A stretch of DNA of 6,901 nt from an uncultured Brevundimonas sp. (GCA_946481405.1 CAMLNY010000059.1:1-6901), one strand, 5' to 3'. Counted from the first letter of the stretch, positions 1 through 6,249 are shown. Program-made: numbers and translations. Notes: generated from the sequence alone by a model not told the origin.

Positions 1-449
1 GGGATCAGCTTCAAATGGATGTAGCCGCGGAAGTCGTGCTCCTCGCGCAGCTTCTTCGCGACGAGAACCAGCTGTTCCATCGTGTAGTCGCCGTTGCGGA
101 TGATCCCCGACGACAGGAACAGCCCTTCGATATAGTTCCGGCGATAGAAGTTGAGCGTCAGCTCGACGACCTCGTCCACGCTGAACCGCGCCCGCTGCAC
201 GTTCGAGGACACGCGGTTGATGCAGTAGACGCAGTCATAGATGCAAAAGTTGGTCAGCAGGATCTTCAGCAGGCTCACGCACCGACCGTCCGGCGTATAG
301 GCGTGACAGATCCCCATCCCCTCGGTGGAGCCGATCCCCTTGCCGCCCCGGCTGTCGCGTTTCGATGTGCCCGAGGATGAACATGAAGCGTCGTATTTCG
401 CCGCGTCGGCCAGTACCGACAGCTTCTTTCTGAGATCCAGCTGCGCCAT
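1..449 (-). CDS. Radical SAM protein, putative DNA modification/repair family (5' part, runs off left edge)
   Basis: Translating the minus strand from the ATG at 449-447 gives about 149 residues that continue past the left edge. Residues 69-76 (CIYDCVYC) form a Cx3CxxC motif, the ligand set for the radical SAM [4Fe-4S] cluster. The N-terminus (KKLSVLADAAKYDASC, then a Ser/Gly-rich stretch and GMGICHAYTPDGRCVSLLK) matches my memory of the family annotated 'putative DNA modification/repair radical SAM protein', usually about 400 residues and often paired with a uracil-DNA-glycosylase-like gene; that partner would lie outside this window. Its substrate is not known to me. The in-frame codon two positions upstream of the ATG is TGA, so this is the first possible start. 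No clear Shine-Dalgarno is visible. A LexA-type box begins 2 bases upstream of the ATG, which suggests SOS control and possibly a very short or leaderless mRNA. The gene follows flgL in the same direction but appears functionally separate. Confidence 0.85.
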   Translation of the reverse strand, partial: MAQLDLRKKLSVLADAAKYDASCSSSGTSKRDSRGGKGIGSTEGMGICHAYTPDGRCVSLLKILLTNFCIYDCVYCINRVSSNVQRARFSVDEVVELTLNFYRRNYIEGLFLSSGIIRNGDYTMEQLVLVAKKLREEHDFRGYIHLKLI

Positions 450-450
450 C

Positions 451-465
451 GTTCATGGTATGTTC
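451..465 (-). promoter_or_regulatory. LexA (SOS) box, GTTC-N7-GTTC
   Basis: The plus strand reads GTTCATGGTATGTTC, two direct GTTC half-sites with exactly 7 bases between them. This is the known LexA operator consensus of alphaproteobacteria such as Caulobacter. It ends one base before the start codon of the radical SAM gene, so LexA bound here would block transcription start or early elongation. With 8 fixed bases a chance match is expected roughly once per 65 kb per strand, so finding one directly at the start of a repair-type gene is unlikely to be coincidence. LexA binding itself is inferred. Confidence 0.8.
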
Positions 466-515
466 CAAATCCGGAACCGGGTAAAGCGTGGCCGCAGCTG
501 TGTCTGGTGGCCGAC

Positions 516-1472
516 CTATCTGAGGTAGTTCAACAGCGAGACGTCCCTGAGCTGGGCCACCACCTGGGCCGAAGCCTGCACCGCCACCTGCGAAAGCTGC
601 AGCTCCGTCACCGCCTTCAGGGGATCGGCGTCGGTGCGCGCCCCCACCAGTTCGGTCAGCGACAACTGTTGGGCTTCGTGGCTGGTCGTGATCTGGTCCA
701 GTCGCTGGGCGAGGGAGCCGTTGCGCGCCGCCGCATCCACGGTCGCGGTCGAGGCCGCGTCCAGACGCTTCAGCTGGGCGGTCAGGAAGGTCTTCTGGGC
801 CTCCGTCGGCTTGCCGCTCAGCGGCCCGGTCGCCGGATCGTCGTTGTAGGCCTTGATGTCGCGGAAGATCTGGAAAATGTGGCTCTGGGTGACTCCGTCG
901 GCCTCGGTGAAGGTGAAGCCGTCCGCCAGATAGCCCGTCTCGACCGAGGTGTTCTCGGCGATGCGCGACACAGACTTGATATGATCGTTGGTCAGGGTCG
1001 AGGCCACGGTCGGCGCGGCGACCAGTTCCGACAGGGTCGCCACCGTCACCGGCGGCTTGGTCGTATTGGCCCCGGCGAACAGATAGCCGCCTTGGTGGCG
1101 CGCGTTCAGCCCGTTGGACACCGACTGGAACTGGCCTTCCAGGTCGAGCATCAGGGTCGCCATCGAGTCCGAGGCCAGCACGCTGCCGATCGCCTCGCGC
1201 GTCGCGCCGATGGAGTCGTTGACCTGATTGATGGCCAGATCCTGAGCGTCCAGTCGCGCCGCCACGGCCTCGCCGGTGTCGAGGAAGCCCTGCACCCGCG
1301 ACGCCGCGCCCTTCAGCGCCGTCAGCGTCTCGGAGCTGCGTCCGAAGCCGGTCAGGTCGGTCGCGTTCTTGCGCGTCTGGACCTTCTCGCCCGCCTCGTT
1401 CTGCGCCTGCTGCGCCTGCATCAGGTTCAGCAGTGCGGACTGATAGTTTCCGTTCGTCGAAACGCGGCTCAT
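516..1472 (-). CDS. flgL: Flagellar hook-filament junction protein FlgL (HAP3)
   Basis: This 318-residue protein is of usual FlgL length. It forms the ring between hook and filament, outside the cell, after export by the flagellar type III system. The N-terminal ~130 residues (MSRVSTNGNYQSALLNLM onward) are the alpha-helical flagellin-like D0/D1 region, with the family's heptad pattern of Ala, Leu and Gln. The middle, about 130-215, is the variable domain. The C-terminus (ELQLSQVAVQASAQVVAQL, then SLLNYLR) is the conserved helix shared by FlgL and flagellin, ending in the typical LLNYL. There is no cleavable signal peptide, as expected for a type III substrate. The start ATG overlaps the flgK stop by one base (TGATG), with GGGGA 7 bases upstream inside flgK, so the two are probably translationally coupled. 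A flagellin is a less likely alternative, given the position after flgK. Confidence 0.93.
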   Translation of the reverse strand: MSRVSTNGNYQSALLNLMQAQQAQNEAGEKVQTRKNATDLTGFGRSSETLTALKGAASRVQGFLDTGEAVAARLDAQDLAINQVNDSIGATREAIGSVLASDSMATLMLDLEGQFQSVSNGLNARHQGGYLFAGANTTKPPVTVATLSELVAAPTVASTLTNDHIKSVSRIAENTSVETGYLADGFTFTEADGVTQSHIFQIFRDIKAYNDDPATGPLSGKPTEAQKTFLTAQLKRLDAASTATVDAAARNGSLAQRLDQITTSHEAQQLSLTELVGARTDADPLKAVTELQLSQVAVQASAQVVAQLRDVSLLNYLR

Positions 1473-3592
1473 CAGATCATCCCCAGAAGCGTGTCGTACA
1501 TATCCCTGGCGGCCTGGATCATCCGGGCCGAGGCGTTGAAGGCCTGCTGATAGGTGGTCATCAGCACCAGCTCTTCGTCCAGGTTCACGCCTTCATAGTT
1601 CTGCTGGCGGGCGTCAGCCTCGGTCGCCAAGGCCTGGGCGCTGGTCTGTCGCGACTTGGCCGCCTGGGCCTTGCCGCCGATCTCGCCGGACAGCTCGGAG
1701 GCATAGCGCGACACCGACAGGCTGCCGCCGGGGCTGTCCCCGGCGGCAGAGAACTTCACCGTCTTCTCGCCGGCGTCGGCCAGAAGCAACGCCCCGCGCC
1801 CGTCGCCCGAACTCAGCGCCGCGGTCCCGGCCGCCGCCGACAGATTCAGCTGGGCCAGCGACAGTTTCGAGGGGCTCTGCTGGATGTCGGTCCGCACCTT
1901 GAAGCCGTCGGCGCGCGACGCCCGGACCCCGCCGCCCAGACCGAACAGTTCGGTCGCCGAGACGCCGGACGGAACCTGGGTCGTCTTGTCCTCCAGCACG
2001 CTCATCCGCGGCGCCGGATCGCCGATCGGCGTGAACTTCATCTCGCCGCTGGCGTCGAGCGCGAACGTCCCGTAACGGCCGACGCCCGTCACGGTGCTGT
2101 TCAGCGCGGTCAGGATGTCGCCGACCGTTCCGCCCGCCGGGATCGCGACCTGGATGTCGCGGATCCGGGCGCCTGTCTCGCTGTTGAAGCGGAAGGTCAG
2201 GGTCTCGCCGGCCGTGAAGCCGTGCGGCGACGTCGCCGTCAGACCGATGTCGTACATCGACGGCCGGTCCGTCGAGACCAGATCGTTCATGCCGAAGTAG
2301 TGGGAGAAGCCGCGCCCGGCCTTGGCGCTCGGCGTCGTGGCATTGTCGGCGATGGCCACCCCGTTCGATCCGGCCGCCGTGATGGCCAGCTTGCCGTTCG
2401 CAAAGCTGACCGTCGCCGCCCCGCCCAGTGCGGTGTTTACGCTGGTCAGGAAGTTGGCCATCGGCTGGGCGGGGCCGCCGTTGACGGTAAAAGTCGTGCC
2501 GGAGAAGACGATGTCGGCTCGCGTCGTGATCGCGCCGGTCGAGGGGTTCACCACCGCGATCGTCGTCCCGCCGGTGAAGCCGGTCAGGGCGGTCTCCAGC
2601 GTCTGGCCCACATTCTTGCCGGTCAGGCTGTTGGGGGCGGGCACGGCCGAGTTGGCGTTGTGCGCCCGGTTCAGCTCGTCGGCAAAGTGCGCCACCAGTT
2701 CGGCCAGACGCTCGGCGGCTTGGGGCGCATCGACGTCGCGCAGTTCCAGCAGTCCCTTGATCTCGCCGCTCTTCAGTCCGTCGGCGAAGGCGCGCTTCAC
2801 CCCGCCCGGCTCGGTGACCCAGATCTCGTTGAAGCCGGTCTCGGCGTTGACCGTCCCCGCGCGGTTGTACTCCAGCTTGGCCGCGCCCGCGCCCGCGAGC
2901 AGCAGGCCCGCGCCGGTGCGGATCGATACCCCGCCGACCGATCGCTGCGACACCTGCACGTCCATCAGGCTGGACAGTTCATCGACCAGCCGCGCTTGCT
3001 GCGTCTGGGCGCCCGAGGCGTCGCCGTTCAGCACCGTGGCCCGGGCGATGTCGACGTTCAGGGTCTCGATCTGCTCCAGCAGGCTGTTGGCGCGTTCGAC
3101 GGCGCTCTGGATGCGGCCGTCTGCGTCCTCGCGCACGGCCTGGATCTGACTGGCGATACGCCCGGCCTCGTCGAAAACCGCCTGGGTCTTGAACAGGGCT
3201 TCCTGCCGGCGCGGCCCCGAGACCGCGTCCTCGGCGGTGGAGGCGAAGGCCGCAAACACATCGTCGATCTGGGAGAAGAAGCCGGTGTCCCCGCCCGGAT
3301 CGCCGAACAGCGACTGGATGCGATCATACAGTTCATAGCGCACGCCCTGACGGCTGGCTTCTGCGCCGGCGCTGAGTGAGGCGGCCTGCAGGAAGCGATC
3401 GGTGGCGATACGGACCCGCGCGACCTCCACGCCCGTGCCGACGCCTTGGGTCGTCAGCGACACCTGATCGGCGATCTTCCGGACGTATCCGGGCGTGTTG
3501 ACGTTGGAAACGTTGTCCGAGACCACGCGCAGCTGCGTCTGCGCCGCCGTCAGCCCCGAGTTGGCGATGTTCAGGATGGTGCTCAGGCTCAT
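1472..3592 (-). CDS. flgK: Flagellar hook-associated protein FlgK (HAP1)
   Basis: This 706-residue protein forms the first junction ring on the hook, exported through the flagellar type III apparatus. Residues 1-35 (MSLSTILNIANSGLTAAQTQ, then NVSNVNTPGYVRK) hold the rod/hook N-terminal motif. Residues ~80-320 are the helical D1 region (GDTGFFSQIDDVFAAFAS; LLEQIETLNVDIA). A long Gly/Thr/Ala-rich middle (about 330-620) is the variable outer domain. The C-terminus (EGVNLDEELVLMTTYQQAF, then ASARMIQAARDMYDTLLGMI) is diagnostic for FlgK. It is longer than the ~550-residue enterobacterial protein, through the outer domain. The frame is open upstream to an ATG at 3946, but that extension crosses its own promoter and lacks FlgK character. 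The ATG at 3592 is chosen because the conserved N-terminus starts there and GGAGGG lies 8 bases before it. Confidence 0.95.
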   Translation of the reverse strand: MSLSTILNIANSGLTAAQTQLRVVSDNVSNVNTPGYVRKIADQVSLTTQGVGTGVEVARVRIATDRFLQAASLSAGAEASRQGVRYELYDRIQSLFGDPGGDTGFFSQIDDVFAAFASTAEDAVSGPRRQEALFKTQAVFDEAGRIASQIQAVREDADGRIQSAVERANSLLEQIETLNVDIARATVLNGDASGAQTQQARLVDELSSLMDVQVSQRSVGGVSIRTGAGLLLAGAGAAKLEYNRAGTVNAETGFNEIWVTEPGGVKRAFADGLKSGEIKGLLELRDVDAPQAAERLAELVAHFADELNRAHNANSAVPAPNSLTGKNVGQTLETALTGFTGGTTIAVVNPSTGAITTRADIVFSGTTFTVNGGPAQPMANFLTSVNTALGGAATVSFANGKLAITAAGSNGVAIADNATTPSAKAGRGFSHYFGMNDLVSTDRPSMYDIGLTATSPHGFTAGETLTFRFNSETGARIRDIQVAIPAGGTVGDILTALNSTVTGVGRYGTFALDASGEMKFTPIGDPAPRMSVLEDKTTQVPSGVSATELFGLGGGVRASRADGFKVRTDIQQSPSKLSLAQLNLSAAAGTAALSSGDGRGALLLADAGEKTVKFSAAGDSPGGSLSVSRYASELSGEIGGKAQAAKSRQTSAQALATEADARQQNYEGVNLDEELVLMTTYQQAFNASARMIQAARDMYDTLLGMI

Positions 3593-3600
3593 CCGATTAA

Positions 3601-3606
3601 CCCTCC
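3601..3606 (-). promoter_or_regulatory. Ribosome binding site of flgK
   Basis: The minus strand reads GGAGGG, 8 bases before the ATG at 3592. This strong Shine-Dalgarno fixes the start of FlgK against the much longer open frame that extends upstream. Confidence 0.8.
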
Positions 3607-3617
3607 GCCCGGCAAGC

Positions 3618-3630
3618 CCTGCCCGGCAGG
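3618..3630. repeat. 13-bp palindrome in the flgK leader
   Basis: CCTGCC-C-GGCAGG is a perfect inverted repeat in the untranslated leader of flgK, 11 bases upstream of its ribosome binding site. In RNA it could form a 5-bp GC-rich stem with a 3-base loop. No U-run follows it in either direction, so it does not look like an intrinsic terminator. A near-identical GCCCGGCAAGC / GCCCGGCAGGC direct repeat (3607-3617 and 3621-3631) overlaps it. Confidence 0.5.
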
Positions 3631-3727
3631 CTGCGCGTCTTGCCCAGCCACGCGTATATACAGCTCGGGCAACGCCTTGTTTTCCTTCAACATCAGTGAA
3701 CGCGGCTGGATCATGACCGATCAGGTC

Positions 3728-3741
3728 GCAATCCTTGGGCC
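3728..3741 (-). promoter_or_regulatory. Sigma-54 promoter for flgK-flgL
   Basis: The minus strand reads CTGGCCCAAGGATTGCGA. It has TGG at -24 and TTGC at -12 with exact GG-N10-GC spacing, differing from the sigma-54 consensus TGGCAC-N5-TTGC mainly by C for A. The predicted transcription start is near 3716, giving a leader of about 124 bases before flgK. A sigma-54 promoter needs an activator; the ftr-like motifs 60-100 bp upstream of this start suggest FlbD. Confidence 0.8.
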
Positions 3742-3775
3742 AGTCGGACCGGCCCCGGGAAAGGACTCGGAAAGG

Positions 3776-3817
3776 CGCCGGGCAAAAAACGACTTTTGCG
3801 CGGCAAGAAAGGTCGCG
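3776..3817. promoter_or_regulatory. ftr-like enhancer (probable FlbD sites)
   Basis: This block holds an interrupted dyad, GCAAAA-N6-TTTTGC (3782-3787 and 3794-3799), and CGGCAAGAAAGGTCGCG (3801-3817). Both resemble the Caulobacter ftr enhancer, whose consensus as I recall it combines CGGC, an A-rich core and a GC end. It lies about 60-100 bp upstream of the predicted flgK start and about 100-140 bp upstream of the predicted fliK start, a usual range for activators of sigma-54 RNA polymerase. FlbD binding is inferred; the exact limits of the individual sites are uncertain. Confidence 0.65.
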
Positions 3818-3860
3818 ATGTACCGGCCGGCTCGGCGGCAGGATGGCCGTGGAAGCTAGC

Positions 3861-3873
3861 CAATTCAGTGATT
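3861..3873 (-). promoter_or_regulatory. IHF-like binding site
   Basis: The minus strand reads AATCACTGAATTG, matching the IHF consensus WATCARNNNNTTR at every fixed position except one (C for R). It sits in a locally AT-richer patch between the ftr-like enhancer and the fliK promoter, where IHF would bend the DNA to bring the activator to sigma-54 RNA polymerase. IHF sites in this position are known for the Caulobacter hook operon. No comparable site was seen on the flgK side. Confidence 0.6.
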
Positions 3874-3893
3874 TAGGAGAGAACTTCGCAGTT

Positions 3894-3907
3894 GGCCCGG
3901 GCCTTGC
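3894..3907 (+). promoter_or_regulatory. Sigma-54 promoter for fliK-flgD-flgE
   Basis: The sequence from 3893 reads TTGGCCCGGGCCTTGCGA. It has TTGGC at -24 and TTGC at -12 with exact GG-N10-GC spacing. The predicted transcription start is near 3919, 58 bases before the chosen fliK start. It shares its C-for-A change in the -24 element with the divergent flgK promoter. Confidence 0.85.
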
Positions 3908-3976
3908 GACGGGCTGACCGAATGTTTCCGGCGCAGCAGGCGCCACCGCCTCAAGTCACGAAGTCGCCTGCGCCGC

Positions 3977-5491
3977 ATGTCCGCACCCGGTCTCGCCATT
4001 CCCGCCACGCCCGTCATGGGCCACGCCGCCGCGCCGAAGCGCGCCGCGACGCCTGACGACGCCTTCGCCGTCATCCTGGACGACGCCGCCGCGCCGGAAG
4101 CGCCTGCGAAAGCCGCGACGCCCGCTACGAAAGCCGAGGCCGAAACCGCACCGGCGCCGCTCGAGGACGCCGCCTCCGAAACCGACGTCGCCTTCGACGC
4201 CGCACCGGTCGTGGGGGGAGCCGTCGTCGCCGCACCGGTTTCCCCGATTGTCCCGGCCCCGGTCGCCGTCGAGATCGCCGTGGAAGTCGCGGTTGCGCCG
4301 GCCGCCGAGGCCGCCGCCCATCCAAGCGAAGACTTCGCGCCGCCGCCGCCCGTCCCTGCGACGATCGAGGCTGACCTTCCGCCGACGTCTGCCGGCAATG
4401 CCGCTCCAGCCCCAGCTCCGGCCAAGTTCGCCGCCAACCTGCCCGGCCTCGCCGCCACCGACATCGACCTGAAGAAAGCTGCGGGTCCGGCCTCGGCCCA
4501 ACCCGCCGCCGAACTGCCGGATGTCGCCATCGAGGCCGAGCTGAAGAAGGCGACCGCCCCCGCTCCGACTCCGACGCCCGCTCCGGCCGCCGCGCCGGTC
4601 ACGCCCGTGATCACGCCTCCGACACCGCGGGCCGCGAGGCCGGTCGAACCGACCCCGAGCGCTGAAACGACCTCGTCCGAGGACGCCCCCGCCCCGACCG
4701 CCGATACGCTGCTGGAAGCCCCCGCCGCTGCTCCGGCCGAAGCGCCGCGCACCCGCGACGTCATCGACCGCGCCCGGACGGTCCGCGTCGACGCGCAGGG
4801 TCAGGCCGCCGCCGCCGATCCCGAAGCTGCGCCCGCGACCGACACTCGGGGCGCCCCGCCCGCAGCACCCGCCGCCTCCCCCGCGCCCGTCGCGCCGAAG
4901 CCGGCTGTGGCCGCCGAGGCCGCCATCACCCCGCTCCCGGTCGCCGCCGAGGCCGAAGCTCCCGCTTCGCTCGCCACCACCGTCCAGACGGCCGAGACCC
5001 GCCCCGCCGAGACCCCGATCACGCTGGCCCTCTCCACCATCGCTCGCGCCACACTCGAGACGACGGCCCAGATCGCCGCCCAGATCGTCAAGAAGCTGGA
5101 AGGCCGCTCGACCCGCTTCGAAATGGCCCTGACGCCCGAAGGACTCGGCAATGTCGATGTCAGCCTGGACATCGACGCCGACGGCAAACTCGTCGCCAAA
5201 CTGGCCTTCGACAATCCGATGGCCGCTACCGAGCTGCGCGGCCGCGTCGACGACCTGCGACGCCAGCTTCAGGAGTCGGGCTTCACCGTAGCCGACGACG
5301 CCTTCTCCTTCGCCGAGCGCGACGCCTCGGCCGGTCAGCAGGGCGGCTCCGCCTTCGACCGCCGACCCGACCCGCGCGGCGCCCGCGCCTTCGGGGCCGG
5401 CGCCCGCCTGTCCGCCGAAGCTGACCTGGTCGTTCCCGGCCGCTGGATCTCTCTCGCCCTGACGCCTGACCGCGTCGATATGAAGGTCTGA
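3977..5491 (+). CDS. fliK: Flagellar hook-length control protein FliK
   Basis: This 504-residue protein is the exported ruler that sets hook length and triggers the export switch from hook to filament substrates through FlhB. Residues 1 to ~340 are very rich in Ala and Pro, low-complexity and probably extended, as in the N-terminal ruler part of FliK. Residues ~350-440 form the conserved hook-length control C-terminal domain, seen in RFEMALTPEGLGNVDVSLDI and LRGRVDDLRRQLQESGF. The tail ends in SLALTPDRVDMKV. Two imperfect repeats (DIDLKKAAGPA and IEAELKKATAPA, residues about 160-196) lie in the ruler. It is the first gene after the sigma-54 promoter and corresponds by position to flbG of the Caulobacter hook operon. 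The start is uncertain because no Shine-Dalgarno precedes the ATG; an in-frame ATG at 4016 is an alternative. Function is clear from the C-terminus and context; the N-terminus is poorly conserved in the family. Confidence 0.88.
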   Translation: MSAPGLAIPATPVMGHAAAPKRAATPDDAFAVILDDAAAPEAPAKAATPATKAEAETAPAPLEDAASETDVAFDAAPVVGGAVVAAPVSPIVPAPVAVEIAVEVAVAPAAEAAAHPSEDFAPPPPVPATIEADLPPTSAGNAAPAPAPAKFAANLPGLAATDIDLKKAAGPASAQPAAELPDVAIEAELKKATAPAPTPTPAPAAAPVTPVITPPTPRAARPVEPTPSAETTSSEDAPAPTADTLLEAPAAAPAEAPRTRDVIDRARTVRVDAQGQAAAADPEAAPATDTRGAPPAAPAASPAPVAPKPAVAAEAAITPLPVAAEAEAPASLATTVQTAETRPAETPITLALSTIARATLETTAQIAAQIVKKLEGRSTRFEMALTPEGLGNVDVSLDIDADGKLVAKLAFDNPMAATELRGRVDDLRRQLQESGFTVADDAFSFAERDASAGQQGGSAFDRRPDPRGARAFGAGARLSAEADLVVPGRWISLALTPDRVDMKV

Positions 5492-5495
5492 CCCC

Positions 5496-6245
5496 ATGGT
5501 CGACGCCGTCACCACGAATGAGGCCGTCTCCCGGACGTCCACCAGCCGCGCCAGCCTCGTCTCGAATTTCGAGACCTTCCTGTCGCTGCTGACTGCCCAG
5601 TTGAAGAACCAGGATCCGCTGTCGCCGCTCGATTCCAACGAGTTCACGGCCCAGCTGACCCAGATGACCGGTGTGGAGCAGCAGCTCCTGACCAACGACC
5701 TGCTGACCAGCCTGCTGGAGGCCCAGCAGGGCGGCGGTCTCGGCACGGCCACCAACTACATCGGCAAAGACGCCACGGCCGCCTGGGCCGTCACCAAGCT
5801 GGAAGGCGGCTCGGCGAACTGGTCCTACGAGCTCGGCGCCGCCGCCTCGGACGTCACCCTCTCGGTGCTGGACAGCACGGGCAAGGTGGTCTGGAGCGGC
5901 CCCGCTCCGGACAAGACCACCGGCACCCACGACTTCGTCTGGAACGGCAAGACCACCGCCGGCGGCCAGCTGCCCGACGGCGGCGTCTATTCGCTGCAGG
6001 TCACCGCGAAGAACGGAACCAACGACATCGCCTCGCAGGTCCTGACCCGCGGCCGCGTCACCGGCGTCGAGATGTACGACGGCGTCCCCTACCTCACCAT
6101 CGGCAACTCGATCGTGCCCGTCTCCAGCGTCATCGGGCTGGAAGAGCACGCTGCCGCCGCCACCGCCACCGACGACGCGGAGAGCGAGGCCAGCCTCGCC
6201 GAACGCATCGCATCCGCCCTGAACCCCATCAAGTTGCTTTCCTAA
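5496..6245 (+). CDS. flgD: Flagellar hook assembly scaffold (hook cap) protein FlgD
   Basis: This 249-residue protein caps the growing hook and guides addition of FlgE subunits, then is displaced by FlgK. The N-terminal part (residues ~20-70) has the family signature LLTAQLKNQDPLSPLDSNEF followed by TAQLTQMTGVEQQLL. Residues ~95-180 match the FlgD Ig-like domain (VLDSTGKVVWSGPAPD; HDFVWNGKTTAGGQLPDGGV). The region ~185-215 (GRVTGVEMYDGVPYLTIGN, then IVPVSSVIGL) is the Tudor-like strand region seen in FlgD. The C-terminal tail, about 30 residues, is Ala/Glu-rich. The ATG lies 4 bases after the fliK stop with a weak GAAGG 9 bases before it, so translation is probably coupled to fliK. Confidence 0.95.
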   Translation: MVDAVTTNEAVSRTSTSRASLVSNFETFLSLLTAQLKNQDPLSPLDSNEFTAQLTQMTGVEQQLLTNDLLTSLLEAQQGGGLGTATNYIGKDATAAWAVTKLEGGSANWSYELGAAASDVTLSVLDSTGKVVWSGPAPDKTTGTHDFVWNGKTTAGGQLPDGGVYSLQVTAKNGTNDIASQVLTRGRVTGVEMYDGVPYLTIGNSIVPVSSVIGLEEHAAAATATDDAESEASLAERIASALNPIKLLS

Positions 6246-6249
6246 GGAG
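6243..6249 (+). promoter_or_regulatory. Ribosome binding site of flgE
   Basis: TAAGGAG overlaps the flgD stop codon (TAA) and sits 8 bases before the GTG at 6258. It decides in favour of the GTG start, since no ATG occurs at the conserved N-terminus of FlgE. Confidence 0.85.

Larger units (their letters stand above)
3593..3976. promoter_or_regulatory. Divergent flagellar regulatory region between flgK and fliK
   Basis: This 384-bp stretch has no convincing gene; open frames across it are read-through of neighbouring GC-rich sequence. It carries two outward-facing sigma-54 promoters, an ftr-like enhancer between them and an IHF-like site on the fliK side. This arrangement resembles the Caulobacter crescentus intergenic region between the flbG hook operon and flaN, where FlbD binds shared ftr sites and IHF bends the DNA. 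One GANTC site (GACTC, 3764-3768), the target of CcrM methylase in Caulobacterales, lies between the enhancer and the flgK promoter. No CtrA box (TTAA-N7-TTAA) was seen. Confidence 0.85.

Noticed and set aside
235..468. 77-codon minus-strand frame starting at 468
   Set aside because: It is out of phase with the radical SAM reading frame, which shows the CxxxCxxC motif and stays open to the window edge.
450..515. Intrinsic terminator after flgL
   Set aside because: Only a repeated GTGGCC is present; there is no stable hairpin followed by a U-run on the minus strand.
507..1550. 347-codon open frame on the plus strand opposite flgL
   Set aside because: Arg/His/Gln-rich antisense shadow crossing the flgK-flgL junction, with no ribosome binding site or domain.
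1433..3379. 648-codon open frame on the plus strand opposite flgK
   Set aside because: It is rich in Arg, Gly and Asp with no recognisable domain, and lies antisense to a clear FlgK. Such frames are common in high-GC DNA because third-position GC bias removes stops.
3663..3676. Second candidate flgK promoter (minus-strand GG-N10-GC near 3663-3676)
   Set aside because: It lacks the TT before GC and the TGGC context; the element at 3728-3741 is much closer to consensus.
3593..3946. N-terminal extension of FlgK by 118 residues
   Set aside because: The extension contains the predicted sigma-54 promoter of the gene and lacks family similarity, whereas a strong ribosome binding site and the conserved N-terminus mark the ATG at 3592.
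3956..5755. 599-codon open frame on the minus strand opposite fliK and flgD
   Set aside because: Gly/Arg low-complexity mirror of the Ala/Pro-rich FliK coding strand; no domain, and it crosses the fliK-flgD junction.
6224..6237. Possible separate sigma-54 promoter in front of flgE
   Set aside because: TTGC is present at 6234-6237, but the required GG 10 bases upstream is CC, so the element is incomplete.
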